A stretch of DNA of 64,000 nucleotides from Pyrrhoderma lamaoense (taxonomy: Eukaryota; Basidiomycota; Agaricomycetes; Hymenochaetales; Hymenochaetaceae). The stretch is from assembly GCA_002794735.1 (NCBI GenBank), contig NBAZ01000038.1, positions 43,874 through 107,873 of the forward strand, in the 5' to 3' direction. Numbering within the stretch: the stretch's first letter is position 1; every line of letters begins with the position of its first letter. Position numbers and translations under genes: made by a program. Positions 1 to 11,543 of the stretch are shown one piece after another. The notes beneath the pieces were generated by a model. That model saw nothing but the letters and a program-made list of their open reading frames with translations, did not search any database and was not told the origin of the DNA.

Positions 1-671
1 AAGGATTCATAACGAATTTGTGTACGGATCGGAGAACCTGGCTACGGACTAATGCTGCATCGTCGGAATTGGAAGGGAAGAAATATCCAGGACGCAAGTT
101 ATATACTTTTAGTGATGACGACGTTGCAGAGGCAGCATAATTATTCAAATCAGTCTCGGTTCGACCCTTGACTCTCGCGAACAACATCCGACTTTTGCCA
201 GTTTCATCTGCACCTTCCCCACTGATATAAACAAATCTCAGTACTCCATCGTCTCCTTTTACTCCAGCCTCATTGAACGCTTTGATTGCAGCTAGTGGGT
301 AATCGTGCGTCAAGCGCATGTATGTCTGCTCGTCCATCCCGTTTGCAGAAGTACCTAAAGCCCATATACACGCACCATGACCCTTAAGTCTGTCTAAGAG
401 CTCAGGAGGATACGTGAGGAAATCTGAGTGTCGGATTTCTGATACTTTGGGGATGAGGGTAAGTGAGAGGGCAGAGAACGACGAGTAAGAACGGAAATGT
501 GGGAGATGGCTGGGTCTTGTATTGCGCTGCGAAGTATTTCTAGGCCAGCTTAGAAAAGGAAATTCAGATAGCAAGAAAAATGAGTGGGATCAGATTCGAC
601 TGTCATGCGAGACATCGTGCATAGTGAATCACTCTACCTGCTCCTGTTGCCCCAGTGAGTATTACTTTCAT
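1..671 (-). CDS. NAD(P)-binding Rossmann-fold protein, 5' part (apparent frameshift)
   Basis: Minus-strand gene running off the left edge. Exon 1 (638-671) encodes MKVILTGATGA, a glycine-rich nucleotide-binding loop. An intron (549-637, GTAGAG...AAG) restores AGLEILRSAIQD in exon 2 from 548. Further on come the signatures of the fungal atypical short-chain dehydrogenase/NAD(P)-binding family: CIWALGTSANGM, then YISGEGADETGKSRMLFARV with the YxxxK-like active-site region, and VKGRTE. The family is probably cytosolic and its substrate is unknown. Reading from exon 2 meets a stop unless one base is added near a four-base run at 449-452 (C4 on the coding strand). With it, SSPK joins VSEIRHSDFLTY in the family's usual way. 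So this is a pseudogene or carries a sequence error. The C-terminus lies outside the window. Confidence 0.75.
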
Positions 672-2210
672 TTCAGATTCTTTTTAGTGGGCTTGATAGG
701 AGGTCCACAGGTTCTGTTTAAAAAGAGAGAGATTCTTAATGTTGAGTGAAGAAGAGCGATATCCATCTGTCTCAAATTTTATCAAGACTTCTTATAAGAC
801 AGCGCCCATACATGCTTGCGTGTTGTTACGGCTATGGCACGGCCATGAAGCCGAATCTATTTTCTTGCTTGTAAAACATCTAAGCGGGTTTCAAATCAAC
901 TTCTAGAGCCAATAAACTGAAAAGTTGATATCTGAGTCGAGCGCCCTCAGCTACCGATGAATTGCCTCCGTTCGTCGAACAGATGATGGTTGCCTGTCTA
1001 GTGATGAGATAGTACACTATTAGGAGGTGAATAAGCAATGATCTACAGCCCAAATCAGGGAGAGGTTTTTATTTACTGGTGCATGAACATTTATCATTAA
1101 TCCGACCTTTACATGTAAATACACTCTCGACACTATATTGCATATGTAGTAGACAGTAACAACAACACTGCGTTATAGTCAGAATGCCATACATCCTAGC
1201 GATAGACGTTAGACTGAGCACTCGATCAAGATCAATTCGCATTCCCCATACCTAACGGAGGTTTCTTAGATGACACATGGAAGTCGAGTGATGCATTCAT
1301 CTTCAATCAGTCATATATCAGTCTTCGAGTGAAAATTTCAAGTAAAAAGAACCTGAGCTACGTCTACAGGACTCTCGTCTCATTATCGTTCTCCTCGCTG
1401 GTTTTTCTCTTTTTTTCCTCCTTTTTCTTCTGATATTTCAAATCCAATGTCTTTTTCAGATCTTTCAATGCTTACTCGGAAATAACTCATGGGTTTTAAA
1501 TATCTCCACCTCTCTGTGAATCTGATCCCAAGGTCAACAACAAGCCTTCGATCAGTATGCTGATTCATTCAACATATGACACGTCGATAGGTGATGGAGC
1601 GTATCATACATCACCAGCACAACCCAGTTCCTTTAAAAGAGTTTGTAAGTTTAGCTAGGAAAGAAAATAGAAAGCTTGTCTACTGATTCTGCCGTCAGAT
1701 ACACCGAAACAAGTATAAATCAATAAGCATAATTGTATTCATACCTAATCAGTTGAATTCGTTTTTCTCTGAAATTGCTGCGTCGGTCTGTTGGTTGCCT
1801 TTTCGAAAAGTAACAATCGGAGCCAAATCTTTCATCAATGGATTTGTACCATATGGAAACTATATTGTTCGTAACTGAGATTTATTCACACAAGAGCAGT
1901 AGATGGTTAGAATATTCAATATAGAAGCTGATACTAATCATATGATTGTCTATGCTCGGGTCCCAGGTAATCCTATTTTTCCGTATCAGGAAATTTTTTA
2001 GTATCCGTTCTGATTGACCCACAAAGCAGTAGGGTCTAGAAGGATTCCGGTATACTGTTTTTATTGCGTGTATTTCGATTCCTTTTAACTAATGTAACTC
2101 GGAACCATCCATTCTTCTCGATCTATGGTTTACTGACAGGTTCTCATATCGCTTTAAAACCCCCCGGGTCTCTCACCCTCTCTCCTCTTGTATCGTCGCT
2201 GCCTTCCACG
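672..2210. other. Intergenic, no gene recognised
   Basis: Only short chance reading frames on both strands; none shows family motifs or a splice model. The left part holds the divergent promoter of the Rossmann-fold gene and the right part the promoter of the GPI-anchored protein gene. Confidence 0.5.
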
Positions 2211-3330
2211 ATGATGCAACTTACTTGCCACAGAAATATTCTTATCGTAGCAGTTCTGGACATCTTTGTGTCTGGTATGTAATTTTTTCTTATCCCACCT
2301 TTGGCTCAACATTGATGTCATAGTTATACTGTTCCCGAATTGTTCAAAATTCAGTAATAAGAGCTGAGACCGTCACATTGTTCCCTAGCCCTTTCAATAC
2401 AGGCAACAGTCTGCACGGTGAAACCGGAGGGACTGGAGATGTTGGCACAACTTACATTCTGGAGGGAGAAACTGCAGGAATTCCTTTCACAGGTCCGGTC
2501 ACTACTTACACCTAACATTTCCTTCCCAATTGTTATGATCACTAACATTCTTATCTTCACTTCTAAAATACATCAAATAACCACAGCTACGCTCGTAGAA
2601 GGAGCATCTGAGCTCGCTGAGACCGTAAACATCCCAACGTTATCAGTAGAGCTGGCAGTGGGTTGTATTTTTAGTCAACCCGGAGAGAGCGCCATCTGCC
2701 AAAGCGTCATAGGTAGTGGCACGGCCAAGGTGACGGACTTTGAGACTGTTGTATTCTCACCGTTCCCAGTCGCGATTGGTACAGACTCAGCTATATCCGG
2801 ATCCGGGTCGGCATCATCGGTATTATCATCATCGGCATCAGCATCATCGGCGTCAGCATCATCAACACCATCTTCTGCTACCGGCTCTAATGTCTCTGCT
2901 TCTAGTAAGTATTTCACTTACTGCTTCTTTATAAAATGAGATGCTGGATCCACCTGGAGCTAACCTACGATTTCAAATTCTTATCTCCACTGTGTCATAA
3001 CCCTGAATATCCAAAAATGATTTTCAAATCGCAATAACTACTTTTATAGCAACAGCTACTGTGACGCCGACTCTACCACTGTCTATATCAGACATATCAA
3101 CTAGTACGTCTGCTACTATTCCCAGCACTGCATCAGCCGTCGTTTTATCTACAATATCTCCTTCAGTATCTGCTTCAATATCACCTTCAACCACGAGTCC
3201 AAGTTCTGCTACAGTTGTCACACCTACTAACACTGCTGCTGGGGCCTCATCTGATGGATCTCAAATACATATACATTTGGGCTCACTCGTGACACTGGTG
3301 ATCCTATCACTAGGATTGTGGCTTGTCTAA
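2211..3330 (+). CDS. Secreted Ser-rich GPI-anchored cell-wall protein (paralogue 1)
   Basis: Four exons, 2211-2274, 2355-2492, 2587-2904 and 3050-3330; all phases close and give 266 aa. A hydrophobic signal peptide (residues about 1-20) is followed by a domain with TTYILEG, then ATLVEGASELAE and two cysteines in VGCIFSQPGESAICQ. After that come a long Ser/Thr-rich stretch and a hydrophobic C-terminal tail ending LGLWLV, as expected for a GPI signal. The gene at 39698-40573 has the same order, the same first two intron positions and the same TTYIL..G motif, so the two are paralogues. The second intron starts with an unusual GTCCGG donor, supported by phase and by the paralogue. Role inferred: cell-wall or surface glycoprotein; no enzymatic motif seen. 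Confidence 0.85.
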
Positions 3331-3919
3331 GTATATTGTTGGTAGTAAATAAAAACTGGTATAGTTGTAAAAGCTTTTGAACATTTTCTTGACTGTAACA
3401 CCCGATGTAGTTCTTGTATATACATATACACGTGTTATGTAACATTAATTTACTAACGAATTGCATAGCATGTGAAGTGTGTCTCTCAACACGGTTAATC
3501 TAACACTATTGTTTATAGGGAAGGAATCATCATTATACTGCGTTCTTTGTACATTACGCAAGTAGAGCCCTCTTCCTAGTTATACGTAACATGGGGGTAG
3601 GTAAAATTAGTCCAATGTCAAGTTATGTTCAATTCAAGGAATCCAGTACGAACTTATAATGAATGTATCAGTATGAACTTATTATGAATGCATCAGTATG
3701 CAGGTTTACCATCCCTCTTTGGAAAGTACTAGTATTTGACAAATCAAGGAAGTCATCTTATTTATTATAGATCTTGCTTGCGTTTGAGAGATCTGGTCAT
3801 GTCTTAAAGAGAGGCTTCACTGGAAGGATCGAGGGACTTAATGGAAACAGAACGGATTCTGCGAAGACCTCTACGAAACCACATGAATAGTTCATCACTA
3901 CCAATAACAATTAATACAT
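3331..3919. other. Intergenic
   Basis: AT-rich sequence downstream of the GPI-protein gene. A short near-perfect tandem repeat unit (agtatgaacttat.atgaatg) occurs about 3650-3700. No coding signal. Confidence 0.4.
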
Positions 3920-4290
3920 CCAGGTTCTATCACGGGAAAGGTGTTCAGACCATAACCATACCATCTAGAGGCCCAGAATCGAGGTGTTCTCCATCAGAGA
4001 AAAGAGCTACTGAAATGGCTAAATCTGAGTGCCCTTTGAGCAGATCAAGTGTAGGCGAATCCCATATATAGGCCGTCTCGTCTTTAGAAACAAGTTCCAT
4101 TTTTTTTATCAGAAAAGAGTCAAACAAGTAAAACTTCTCTGTGTGTCCTGAAATCGGATTACAAGTTAGCTCTTCATCTTCAGCGTCGTGAAATATACTA
4201 GTCTTCTGTTGTAAGATATAACACGGGTCAAGGGAGTAAATGAGACGTCCCAATTCTGAATCCGACGATAATTTGAGCTCAGATTTACGG
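3920..4290 (-). pseudogene. WD40-repeat relic
   Basis: Minus-strand reading frame with recognisable but decayed WD40 pieces: CNPISGHTEKF, then ETAYIWDSPTLDLLKGHSDL, then SVALFSDGEHLDSG and LDGMVMV before a stop. The order GH...IWD...LKGHSD..SVA.FS.DG..L.SG..DG.V.V is that of fungal beta-propellers such as those in NACHT-WD40 proteins. There is no ATG, no complete blade and no open frame on either side, so I take it as a remnant of a larger gene. The rest of that gene is not visible in the window. Confidence 0.5.
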
Positions 4291-4670
4291 AGGAACCTTT
4301 GTGATATTTATTGTATTTCTAAACATCAAACCACATATGGGTTAGCTCCAGCTGCTACCATTCTCCGTGTACGTAGTGAAAGACCTCCACATAGCGAGTG
4401 ATAAAAAGGGGATTCTGTTTGGTTAGTTGGTTCTAGTGATCCAGTGTAAAAGTAGTTTTTGGCACATCTCGATATGTGGTACTAATGTACATTTACATCT
4501 ACATATACGATTCTTACAACAATTTGTTACAATACGGGAGTTGGCAATACCTTAATTTAAAAGTCATAGAAAAGGGCTATAAGTCGTCAAGCAAAGGGTA
4601 AAGTAAGATAGAACACTCACAGTATCATCTAGATAAATTAGTAAGACTAACTTTTTCTGTTGACTTCGTT

Positions 4671-6110
4671 TTACCTTAGACTTGCATTTAGGAGACAGTC
4701 CATAGACGAACCACGAGACTGGGGTTGCTCGAACTTGATAGGTGTCGGCCACGAATTGCAAAACCAATCAATTTTTTGATAATCATATACAGCATTTTCC
4801 CTCCTCGTTTGTTCTGGGAAGTCAACAACGGTAAGAGATTCCAGTTGTATGAGTCCATCCGAAACGTCCGTATGACTGTAAGCATACAGAATTTCATTTT
4901 CATACCCACGAGCATTCACTAGAACTAAGTTTTTCACGTTCTTAGGAAGCACCGGTATTATTTCCTTTTCTAAAAGAGTATATTTGTATGTAACGATTTT
5001 GGAAATTCTCGAAACTTGATACGGTTAAGCATGCTATAGCATTCTGCTATGAATCGATTTACTGGACCTTGATCGACCATAACGAGGAAGACATCCGAAG
5101 ATTTTTTCTTTTTGTCGGGTCTGATATTATTAACGGAGAATTCGGGTAATAAAAAATCGGAAGCTTCTCCGAACACAATCACCTGTAGGTTTGGTGCGAA
5201 GAGATTATCCTCATTCATCTCATCAAGGCCATCCCACTTATATTTTGTTTTTTCCATGATGTTTAACTCCCTTGCCACAGCTTTGGTCCAAAACCTTACC
5301 GGAGGCCTCATACATCCAGATATGAGAATATACCGCAAGTGTGGATGTGAGCTAGTATCAGAGAAGACTCGTGGAATGTGTTCGACTTCATCTTCATTCA
5401 TACCTCGGATTGATAAGCCTTGTAATCCTTTGAGCTCTTTGATTGTATCAAGTAGATCAGGAAATCTGGACGTATAAATTTTGTCGGGACGGTATGCTTG
5501 AAAGAACGGCATTCCAATATCCAATATACGGAGTTGAGTGAGCTTTGGTAGGAGTGAGTTGACGGATTTTGAGAATGTTTCATCTTTTGACCATGTGCAT
5601 AAATAATGCTCAAAGGAGAGTAATTGTATTCGTTGCTGAATTCTTGGACAGGACAGAAACTTCAAGAGTCTGACATTACTGTTTGAGATCTGACCCCGTT
5701 CGTCCAGGAAGTTACGAACAATACTATGTACTTGTTTATCCAACAGTCGCAGTTTCATTAGCAAGTCGGTTGCTTCTTCCAGATCTTTACCAGAACCGTA
5801 GACACCTACATATAACTTATACATGTACATCAATCGAATTTCATCAAAGATGTGGCGCAGAACGAGGTAAATCACCGGGTATTTCTTAGCTAGCCCCCTT
5901 AAATTGCTAGGGGAGCAAACACTCAGGTTGGATATCGTATTTGATGTAGCTTCTAAGATGTTAGCGCTAGTTCCATCGGTAGCCACACAACCAGCTGTGA
6001 GGCTCGGATCGTCGAAGTAGTTGAAACAGATGTGTAAACTCTCTTGCTAGTTTTGCCAACACTCTTACAAATCATGGGCTGACTCACCAGCATTCTTCCC
6101 TACGGCTAAG
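4671..6110 (-). pseudogene. LRR-like protein, copy C (frameshifted)
   Basis: Third and most diverged member of the family whose intact copies lie at 7898-9253 and 29303-30673. The main frame (down from 5986, no ATG there) holds the family core: SLLPKLTQLRILDIGM, LKGLQGLSIRGMNEDEVEHI, HLRYILISG, AECYSMLNRI. It stops at 4970 after SLHTNILF. A second frame from about 4976 continues with EKEIIPVLPKNVKNLVLVN and ends CLLNASLR at 4671. One extra base in the T4 run (4972-4975, AAAA on the plus strand) rejoins the frames and aligns without gaps to the paralogues. A possible 5' exon starts at an ATG near 6083, before a 49-nt GTGAGT...CTAG intron. Function unknown; the hydrophobic spacing is leucine-rich-repeat-like. 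Confidence 0.7.
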
Positions 6111-6960
6111 AGCCCCACTTATGGAGAGCTTGTATTTGAAGTTACCTTCTGGCATATCGTATCAAATGATGGATGTTCGAGTTGAAGTGAAGGCCACAGG
6201 AAGTTCCTAGGGATGGTAGGGTTTCTTTTCTGACGGTAGAAGTAGCGAAGTTTCAGTTTGATGGTGTTATCCACACGTTGGGTTCTCTTTATATATTTTT
6301 CTTGTCTCGGTTAGCTATATCTCCCACACACAAAGGTTGCTATGAGAGAACCTTGCCTTTGTGAATCTAACAAGCGTTGATTGAACGATTCCAATTATGC
6401 CACTCCCTAAAAAGGTAACATGTTAATGCTTTATGGTAACTAGGTGAGGCCTCTTTATTCGACCGGTTCTGGTCGTGGCGCATAAAGGTTACTCTCGTGT
6501 GTTGTGGTGGTGAGCAAGGTGACCCTGAAAAAGAAGAGGTATATGCATGTACCCATCACAGAATCTCACATAGTAGGTGTAGAAATGGGTATTACAATTA
6601 CCAGTCATATGTGTTTGCAATTGTTTATATCGTCGAAGTCATTGTGTTCGCCAGTATAATACCGCAACTGAGCACACGAAATTATCAAGTACGTCGGAGA
6701 GCTCTCTGAGAAGTCTTTTCCTAGTGACATTATCTGCGTGGGAACATAGTCTATGTAACAAAGTCAATATATTTGCTCAGCAAATATCGATCTAGTTACA
6801 CCATAGTTGTAGATTTTTTTTAGCATGATCAGATCCAGAACCACATTTCATCGCGTACAGAGAATTTATGATAGTTTTTTTCTCCTTTTTCTGAGGTTAC
6901 TTCTCCATCTCCATCCCCGTTTCCCACTTCCTTGTGCACTCCCTATACACCGATGCAGGT
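6111..6960 (-). repeat. Upstream region shared with blocks A and B
   Basis: About 700 bp upstream of copy C matches the upstream regions of the other two LRR-like genes (about 9360-10095 and, inverted, about 28500-29210). Shared landmarks in order: GGGTTCTCTTTATA, CACACACAAAGGTTGCTATGA, CACTCCCTAAAAAGGTAACA, GAGCAAGGTGACCCTGAAAA, ACTGAGCACACGA and CACCGATGCA. Part next to the gene is open in frame with it (conserved TI/TRLKLRxF), so the protein N-terminus may extend here in an extra exon. Confidence 0.75.
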
Positions 6961-7539
6961 CTGTGGAATGGGGATCAAATAGTTTTCAAAGTATCCTATA
7001 GGTGATCAAAGACTTGGACTTTACTCACCTTCATTCAGCGAACCACATCGAGTTGCCTGCACTCCTGATTCAGACATATCAGGGCCTTAATATTTGTACT
7101 CGAGGTACATTCTTTATAGGCCATTGACGTTCGAGCTTCTGATTCTATCCATAAAAGAAGATGGTGAGAAGCGAAGTTACAGAAGTCATGGGCCAAGGAC
7201 GAGTTCATGAAGGGAGATGTCACCGTGACCGAATCACGATGATGGAATGCTATTGTATGCTACATTGTATATATCGTTTTCTCATTTTCATGTACCGTCC
7301 CCCCACTTGCATTGTCTACAAGCATATATCAAACTAACGTGTTATGGAATTCTTGTGAGTAGAGTAAGTCACCTCTACTCAGCTAATACTGATGATCTCA
7401 CAAACTCCAAATTAGATCTCGAGACTATCCAATCACCTCGATCGTAGCCGGAAACAGAGGATATAAAGAGATCTGATATCTTCATTCATCAAGGAGGAAG
7501 TATACATGAATGTTTCTTTCTTTCTTCTCCACCATAAAG
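6961..7539. other. Intergenic between copy C and block A
   Basis: No conserved reading frame. Separates the two tandemly oriented LRR-like copies. Confidence 0.4.
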
Positions 7540-7897
7540 CTCGAAATTATCAGCATAGTGTAACAAGATAAGGCTGCATCGCACACAGCCAAACCAAGGG
7601 AGTTTTCCATTTCATACGAAATCACACAAACCACAAAAAGAACAACTTTAGGACAGGTGACCTTTCGTGCACGTTTCAGAAGCTTTTTCATATCGGATTG
7701 TGGCATATATATATAGTTTACAGCACTTTGTTGAATTATAAGACGTAGTGATAGTATGTATAATAGGTATAGAGTAAAGTACCATACGATCATTATTCAA
7801 GACGTCTAGGAAAAAAGAACTAGATACCATTTAGCAAATTATTTTGTAACATAGAGATATAAAACTCACCTTGTCACCTGGAGGGATTATAGTAAGA

Positions 7898-9253
7898 TTA
7901 TGTTGACTTTGATTTGCTTAGACTGGCCTTTAGGAGAGAGCTTATATACACTTTACAAGAATCGTGCCGCTTAACTACAACAGAACGCTCAGTCTCTTCG
8001 CAATTATTTTCTTTCTTGCAGGTTCGAAGCGGATATACTTCTTCAAACTTCCGTGCGGTTGGATCCTCTTCTCTTACGAGGTCGATGATAGTAAGAGTCT
8101 TCAGGCTCTTATATTCATTCAGAACCTCCTTCATATTTGCATTAGAACCTACAACTTCTTCATTTTTTCTGCGGGAATTCGATAGGACCAGATTTTGCAC
8201 GTTTCTGGAGAAAAGTGGAAATAAGTCTTCTTTTTTCTCGATATGAGTAGTATACAATGATTTGGGGAACGTCTGAAACGAAATTTGATTAAGCATTCGA
8301 TAGCATTCCGTCATGAATCGACACGGATTATTCCATTGATTCATAATGAGGAGTACTTCAGAAGGCTCTTTTATCTTGTCGAGCGCGAGGTTATCGATGA
8401 AGGATTCAGATACGGTGTCAGATGTACTAGAGTTGAACACAATTACTCGCAGGCTTGGCGAGAATAAGTTACTCTCATTCAGAGCACCTAATCCATCCCA
8501 CCTATAGGATTTCTCCGTCGTTTCCGATATCGATCCATCGAAGAGGATATACCGCAAGTGTTGATGGGAGCTTGTTACTGAGAATATTGTTGGAATATTC
8601 TCGATTTCGTTCTTATTTATGTCTCGGATTGATAAACCTTCTAAGCTTCTAATCTCTTTGAGTGCGTCAAAGAGACCAGGTATTTTGCTAAGATAGTCTT
8701 TGAATTGGCGAAGAAAGAGCATATTTATATCCAGTATGCGGAGCTGAGTGAGCATAGGTAAGAGTGAGGTAATGCACTCGGGTATTGTATTGTTGACTTG
8801 GTAGAGATGGTTAAGAGGCTTGATGGAAAGTATCTCTACTTCAGTCTGTTGGTTGCGTTCTGGACTGGTAAATAAAGCTAGGGTTCTATCTTCGGAGCCT
8901 ACGAAAGTGAAATAGGCTTGTTTATCTAGGATACGTTCAGCAAAGCTATACACGAGTTTATCCATGGGACAAGACTCGACCAGCAATTTGTTCACCTCTT
9001 TAACGGAAAGAATTTTTTTGTCCCAGGAGTCATACAAGGAGCACATCATTTCGTCAGCAATGATGCGCTCTAGATCACGGATCAACTCATAGTAATCTGT
9101 AGCCTGTGTCACCCCACTCTTTTCAGCGATCTGCTTCAACTCAAATTCTAAAACGGTATACACTCGTAAAGCCTCATCGCTAGTTATGAATATGAGTGAG
9201 TTTTCAAGCATAGCAATGATTTGAATTAACTTACCGTAGCTCACGGGGTACAT
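7898..9253 (-). CDS. LRR-like protein, copy A (intact)
   Basis: Single open frame of 451 aa from ATG at 9253 (MYPVSYGKLIQIIAMLENS). The N-terminal 150 residues are mostly helical and of unknown fold. The middle has leucine-rich-repeat-like segments: SLLPMLTQLRILDINM, LFDALKEIRSLEGLSIRDI, HLRYILFDG, LSPSLRVIVF-type strands and NVQNLVLSN. The C-terminus is polar and ends LLKASLSKSKST. About 85-90% identical by eye to copy B (29303-30673), with a short RQFND insertion difference. I see no F-box, NB-ARC or NACHT motif, signal peptide or membrane helix. A frame without ATG continues upstream (NTTRLKLRDFDRDYCGF), so an extra 5' exon is possible. Probably a lineage-specific family; function unknown. 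Confidence 0.8.
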   Translation of the reverse strand: MYPVSYGKLIQIIAMLENSLIFITSDEALRVYTVLEFELKQIAEKSGVTQATDYYELIRDLERIIADEMMCSLYDSWDKKILSVKEVNKLLVESCPMDKLVYSFAERILDKQAYFTFVGSEDRTLALFTSPERNQQTEVEILSIKPLNHLYQVNNTIPECITSLLPMLTQLRILDINMLFLRQFKDYLSKIPGLFDALKEIRSLEGLSIRDINKNEIENIPTIFSVTSSHQHLRYILFDGSISETTEKSYRWDGLGALNESNLFSPSLRVIVFNSSTSDTVSESFIDNLALDKIKEPSEVLLIMNQWNNPCRFMTECYRMLNQISFQTFPKSLYTTHIEKKEDLFPLFSRNVQNLVLSNSRRKNEEVVGSNANMKEVLNEYKSLKTLTIIDLVREEDPTARKFEEVYPLRTCKKENNCEETERSVVVKRHDSCKVYISSLLKASLSKSKST

Positions 9254-10079
9254 CTTCTCTGGAGGTTGTATGACTCGAAATGAGCTTTGGCATACTGGAC
9301 GATGATGGTCAAGTTGAGTAAAACCACAGTAGTCTCGGTCGAAGTCACGAAGTTTTAGTCTGGTGGTGTTATCTACTCATTGGGTTCTCTTTATACTTTT
9401 TTCTTGTCTCGGTTAACTATCTATCCCACACACAAAGGTTGCTATGATAGAAATTTGCCTTTGTGAATCTAACAATTGTTGAATGACTCAGTGAACGATT
9501 ACAATTGTGCCACTCCCTAAAAAGGTAACATGTTAATGCTTTAATGAGTATTGGCCTCCTTAAGCGACTAGTTCTGATTGTGGTGTCTCAAGTTTACTCT
9601 CGTACGTGTGGTGGTGAGCAAGGTGACCCTGAAAAAGAAGATGTATCTGCATGTACCTATCACAGAAACTCAAATAGTAGGTAAAGATTAAAAGAGACGG
9701 GTATTACAATTCATAGTCATGCGTATTTGCAGTTGTTTATATCGTCGAAGCCATTGTGGTTCGCCGGTATAGTATCGCAACTGAGCACACGAGATTATCA
9801 AGTACACCACCAGTCTATCATCCAACGTCAAAATAATTGCTTGAAAAGTCTTATATTCTGGTAGCGTGTTCTGTGTAGAAACATAATTTTTGTAACAAAT
9901 TTTAAATATGTTTGCTCAGCACCAACTTGGTAAGCTACACTATAGTCGAGGCCTTTCAAATCTGATTGAATCCAAAACCACGTTTCATCGCTCACAGAGA
10001 GGCTATTATATTCTTTTCTCATATCTCTCCGATGTTGAGTCTATATCTCTTTTCCCACATCCCGCTTCCGTATTCGCTC

Positions 10080-10275
10080 CCTAAACACCGATGCACCCTT
10101 TGTTTGTAAGTCGGCTACCCCTTCGTTCCTTCGTTCCCCTGATATATACGTATACGTATCAAGTTAACGACCTTTCACTCTTAACTCTCAGCTCCTAGTT
10201 CTCGCTCGCCTCTCCCCTCAGTACACCCGTTTACCGCGTTTATCTGTCGTATGCATTACTTTCACCTTATCCAAC
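10080..10275. repeat. Direct repeat, left copy, in block A
   Basis: Sequence with CGTTCCTTCGTTCCC, an alternating TATACGTATACGTAT stretch, ACTCTTAACTCTCAG, CTCGCCTCTCCCCTC and CACCCG. Similar in order to 11225-11425. The single corresponding stretch in block B is about 28320-28510 (inverted). Confidence 0.6.
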
Positions 10276-11224
10276 CCTTCTCTCCTCCCCACTCTAGGGT
10301 ACTAACTCTATAAACCAACGTTCAGGCAAGAGAACCACCCAAAAGGATTCGTACGTTACCTCATAAATCCTGTGCGTCCTTTTGTATACCCACTTGTACA
10401 TCTATAATCTATAGAGAAATTGTACGTCCCCCCATGCAAGGAAGCTGACTAGAGCATTGATATGAAAGTAAGTGAGCCAACGGATTTCTAGAGATTCTTT
10501 GTATTGTCTCTCTACGAGCTGTTCTAGAGAAACTAGATAATGCCCTCCCAAAACACAAAACTAGCTAATAAGCTGCAGGTTATACGTCACAAGCTACAGA
10601 CTACAAGCTGAGCTTCATCCTCTTCATAACCTCTGATGTCAAAGAAAAAATGGTATATCTATTAGAAGACAATCTACACTACGCGCATCCCAGCTTAAAT
10701 TTCTTAGAGATACATACACATGATGACGCACACACACATACACACATATATATATATATATGAAGAGAACGAGAGAGATAATGAGAAGTAGTACCCTTGG
10801 CACTAAGCTTTGTGCTTACATAAACATTTTTCTTCTCTTTTTTTTTTTTGCTCTTTTGCTTCGCGGTTGTGAATATTATGCTAATAATAGATGTATAGAG
10901 AGCTACTCAGATAGCTCACTCTACCATATAATCTAAATTCAAATAGCAAAGAACGAGAGAGAGACTCAGAGAGAGAGAGGGGGGGGGGGGGCAGGAAGAC
11001 AGGTACACTTCGTTCAATTTGATTTATAATAATTATATTGATAGACTTCACTTCTTAGAGTATTGAAATAATAACGATAGATAAGTTGTTTACTATATTG
11101 TTCATTGCACGGATTAAGAGTTCGTTTAGCGGTATGATATTAGATATGTATAGTTAGATTAGAAGTCATATAGTAATCATATAGTATGATATAGTTTGCC
11201 CTCCTTCTCTTCTCTTTAAGTCCC

Positions 11225-11425
11225 TCCCTCCTCCCTCCTTTTTTATCTTTATCCCTCGCGTTCCTTCGTATCTCTGAGGTATACGTATACGTACGGTATA
11301 CAGTTTACGAATTTAACTCTTACCTCTTACCTCTCAACTCTCATTCATCTCTCCCCCTCGGACCACCCGGACACCCATTCTCGATGTTTAACTAATCATC
11401 TAATCCATTCCTTTTCCTTTGAGAG
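11225..11425. repeat. Direct repeat, right copy, in block A
   Basis: Has GCGTTCCTTCGTATC, GTATACGTATACGTAC, TTTAACTCTTACCTC, CATTCATCTCTCCCCCTC and CACCCGGACACCC in the same order as 10080-10275. Together the copies flank about 950 bp absent from block B, which fits either a local duplication in A or a deletion in B between repeats. Confidence 0.55.
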
Positions 11426-11543
11426 TTTCCACAAAGAAGGTATCCGGACAGCAGAGGTTTCTTTCCATGTGCTAGACTTTCACTTTTCTTCCTCTCCTTT
11501 CTCCCTTCTCCCACCTTCCTCTTCCTCTTCTTCCCACACGTTC

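Larger units (their letters stand above)
9254..11543. other. Spacer within block A, low complexity
   Basis: Noncoding. The right of the LRR-like gene holds the conserved upstream block (about 9360-10095). The rest is pyrimidine-rich with simple repeats: (TA)n at about 10747-10761, GA-rich tracts, a run of about 13 G at 10979-10991, and T-rich stretches. It contains the two direct-repeat copies listed separately. Confidence 0.6.

Noticed and set aside
7482..7793. 103-codon minus-strand frame downstream of LRR-like copy A
   Set aside because: The matching region of block B does not keep the frame, so it is probably noncoding flank.
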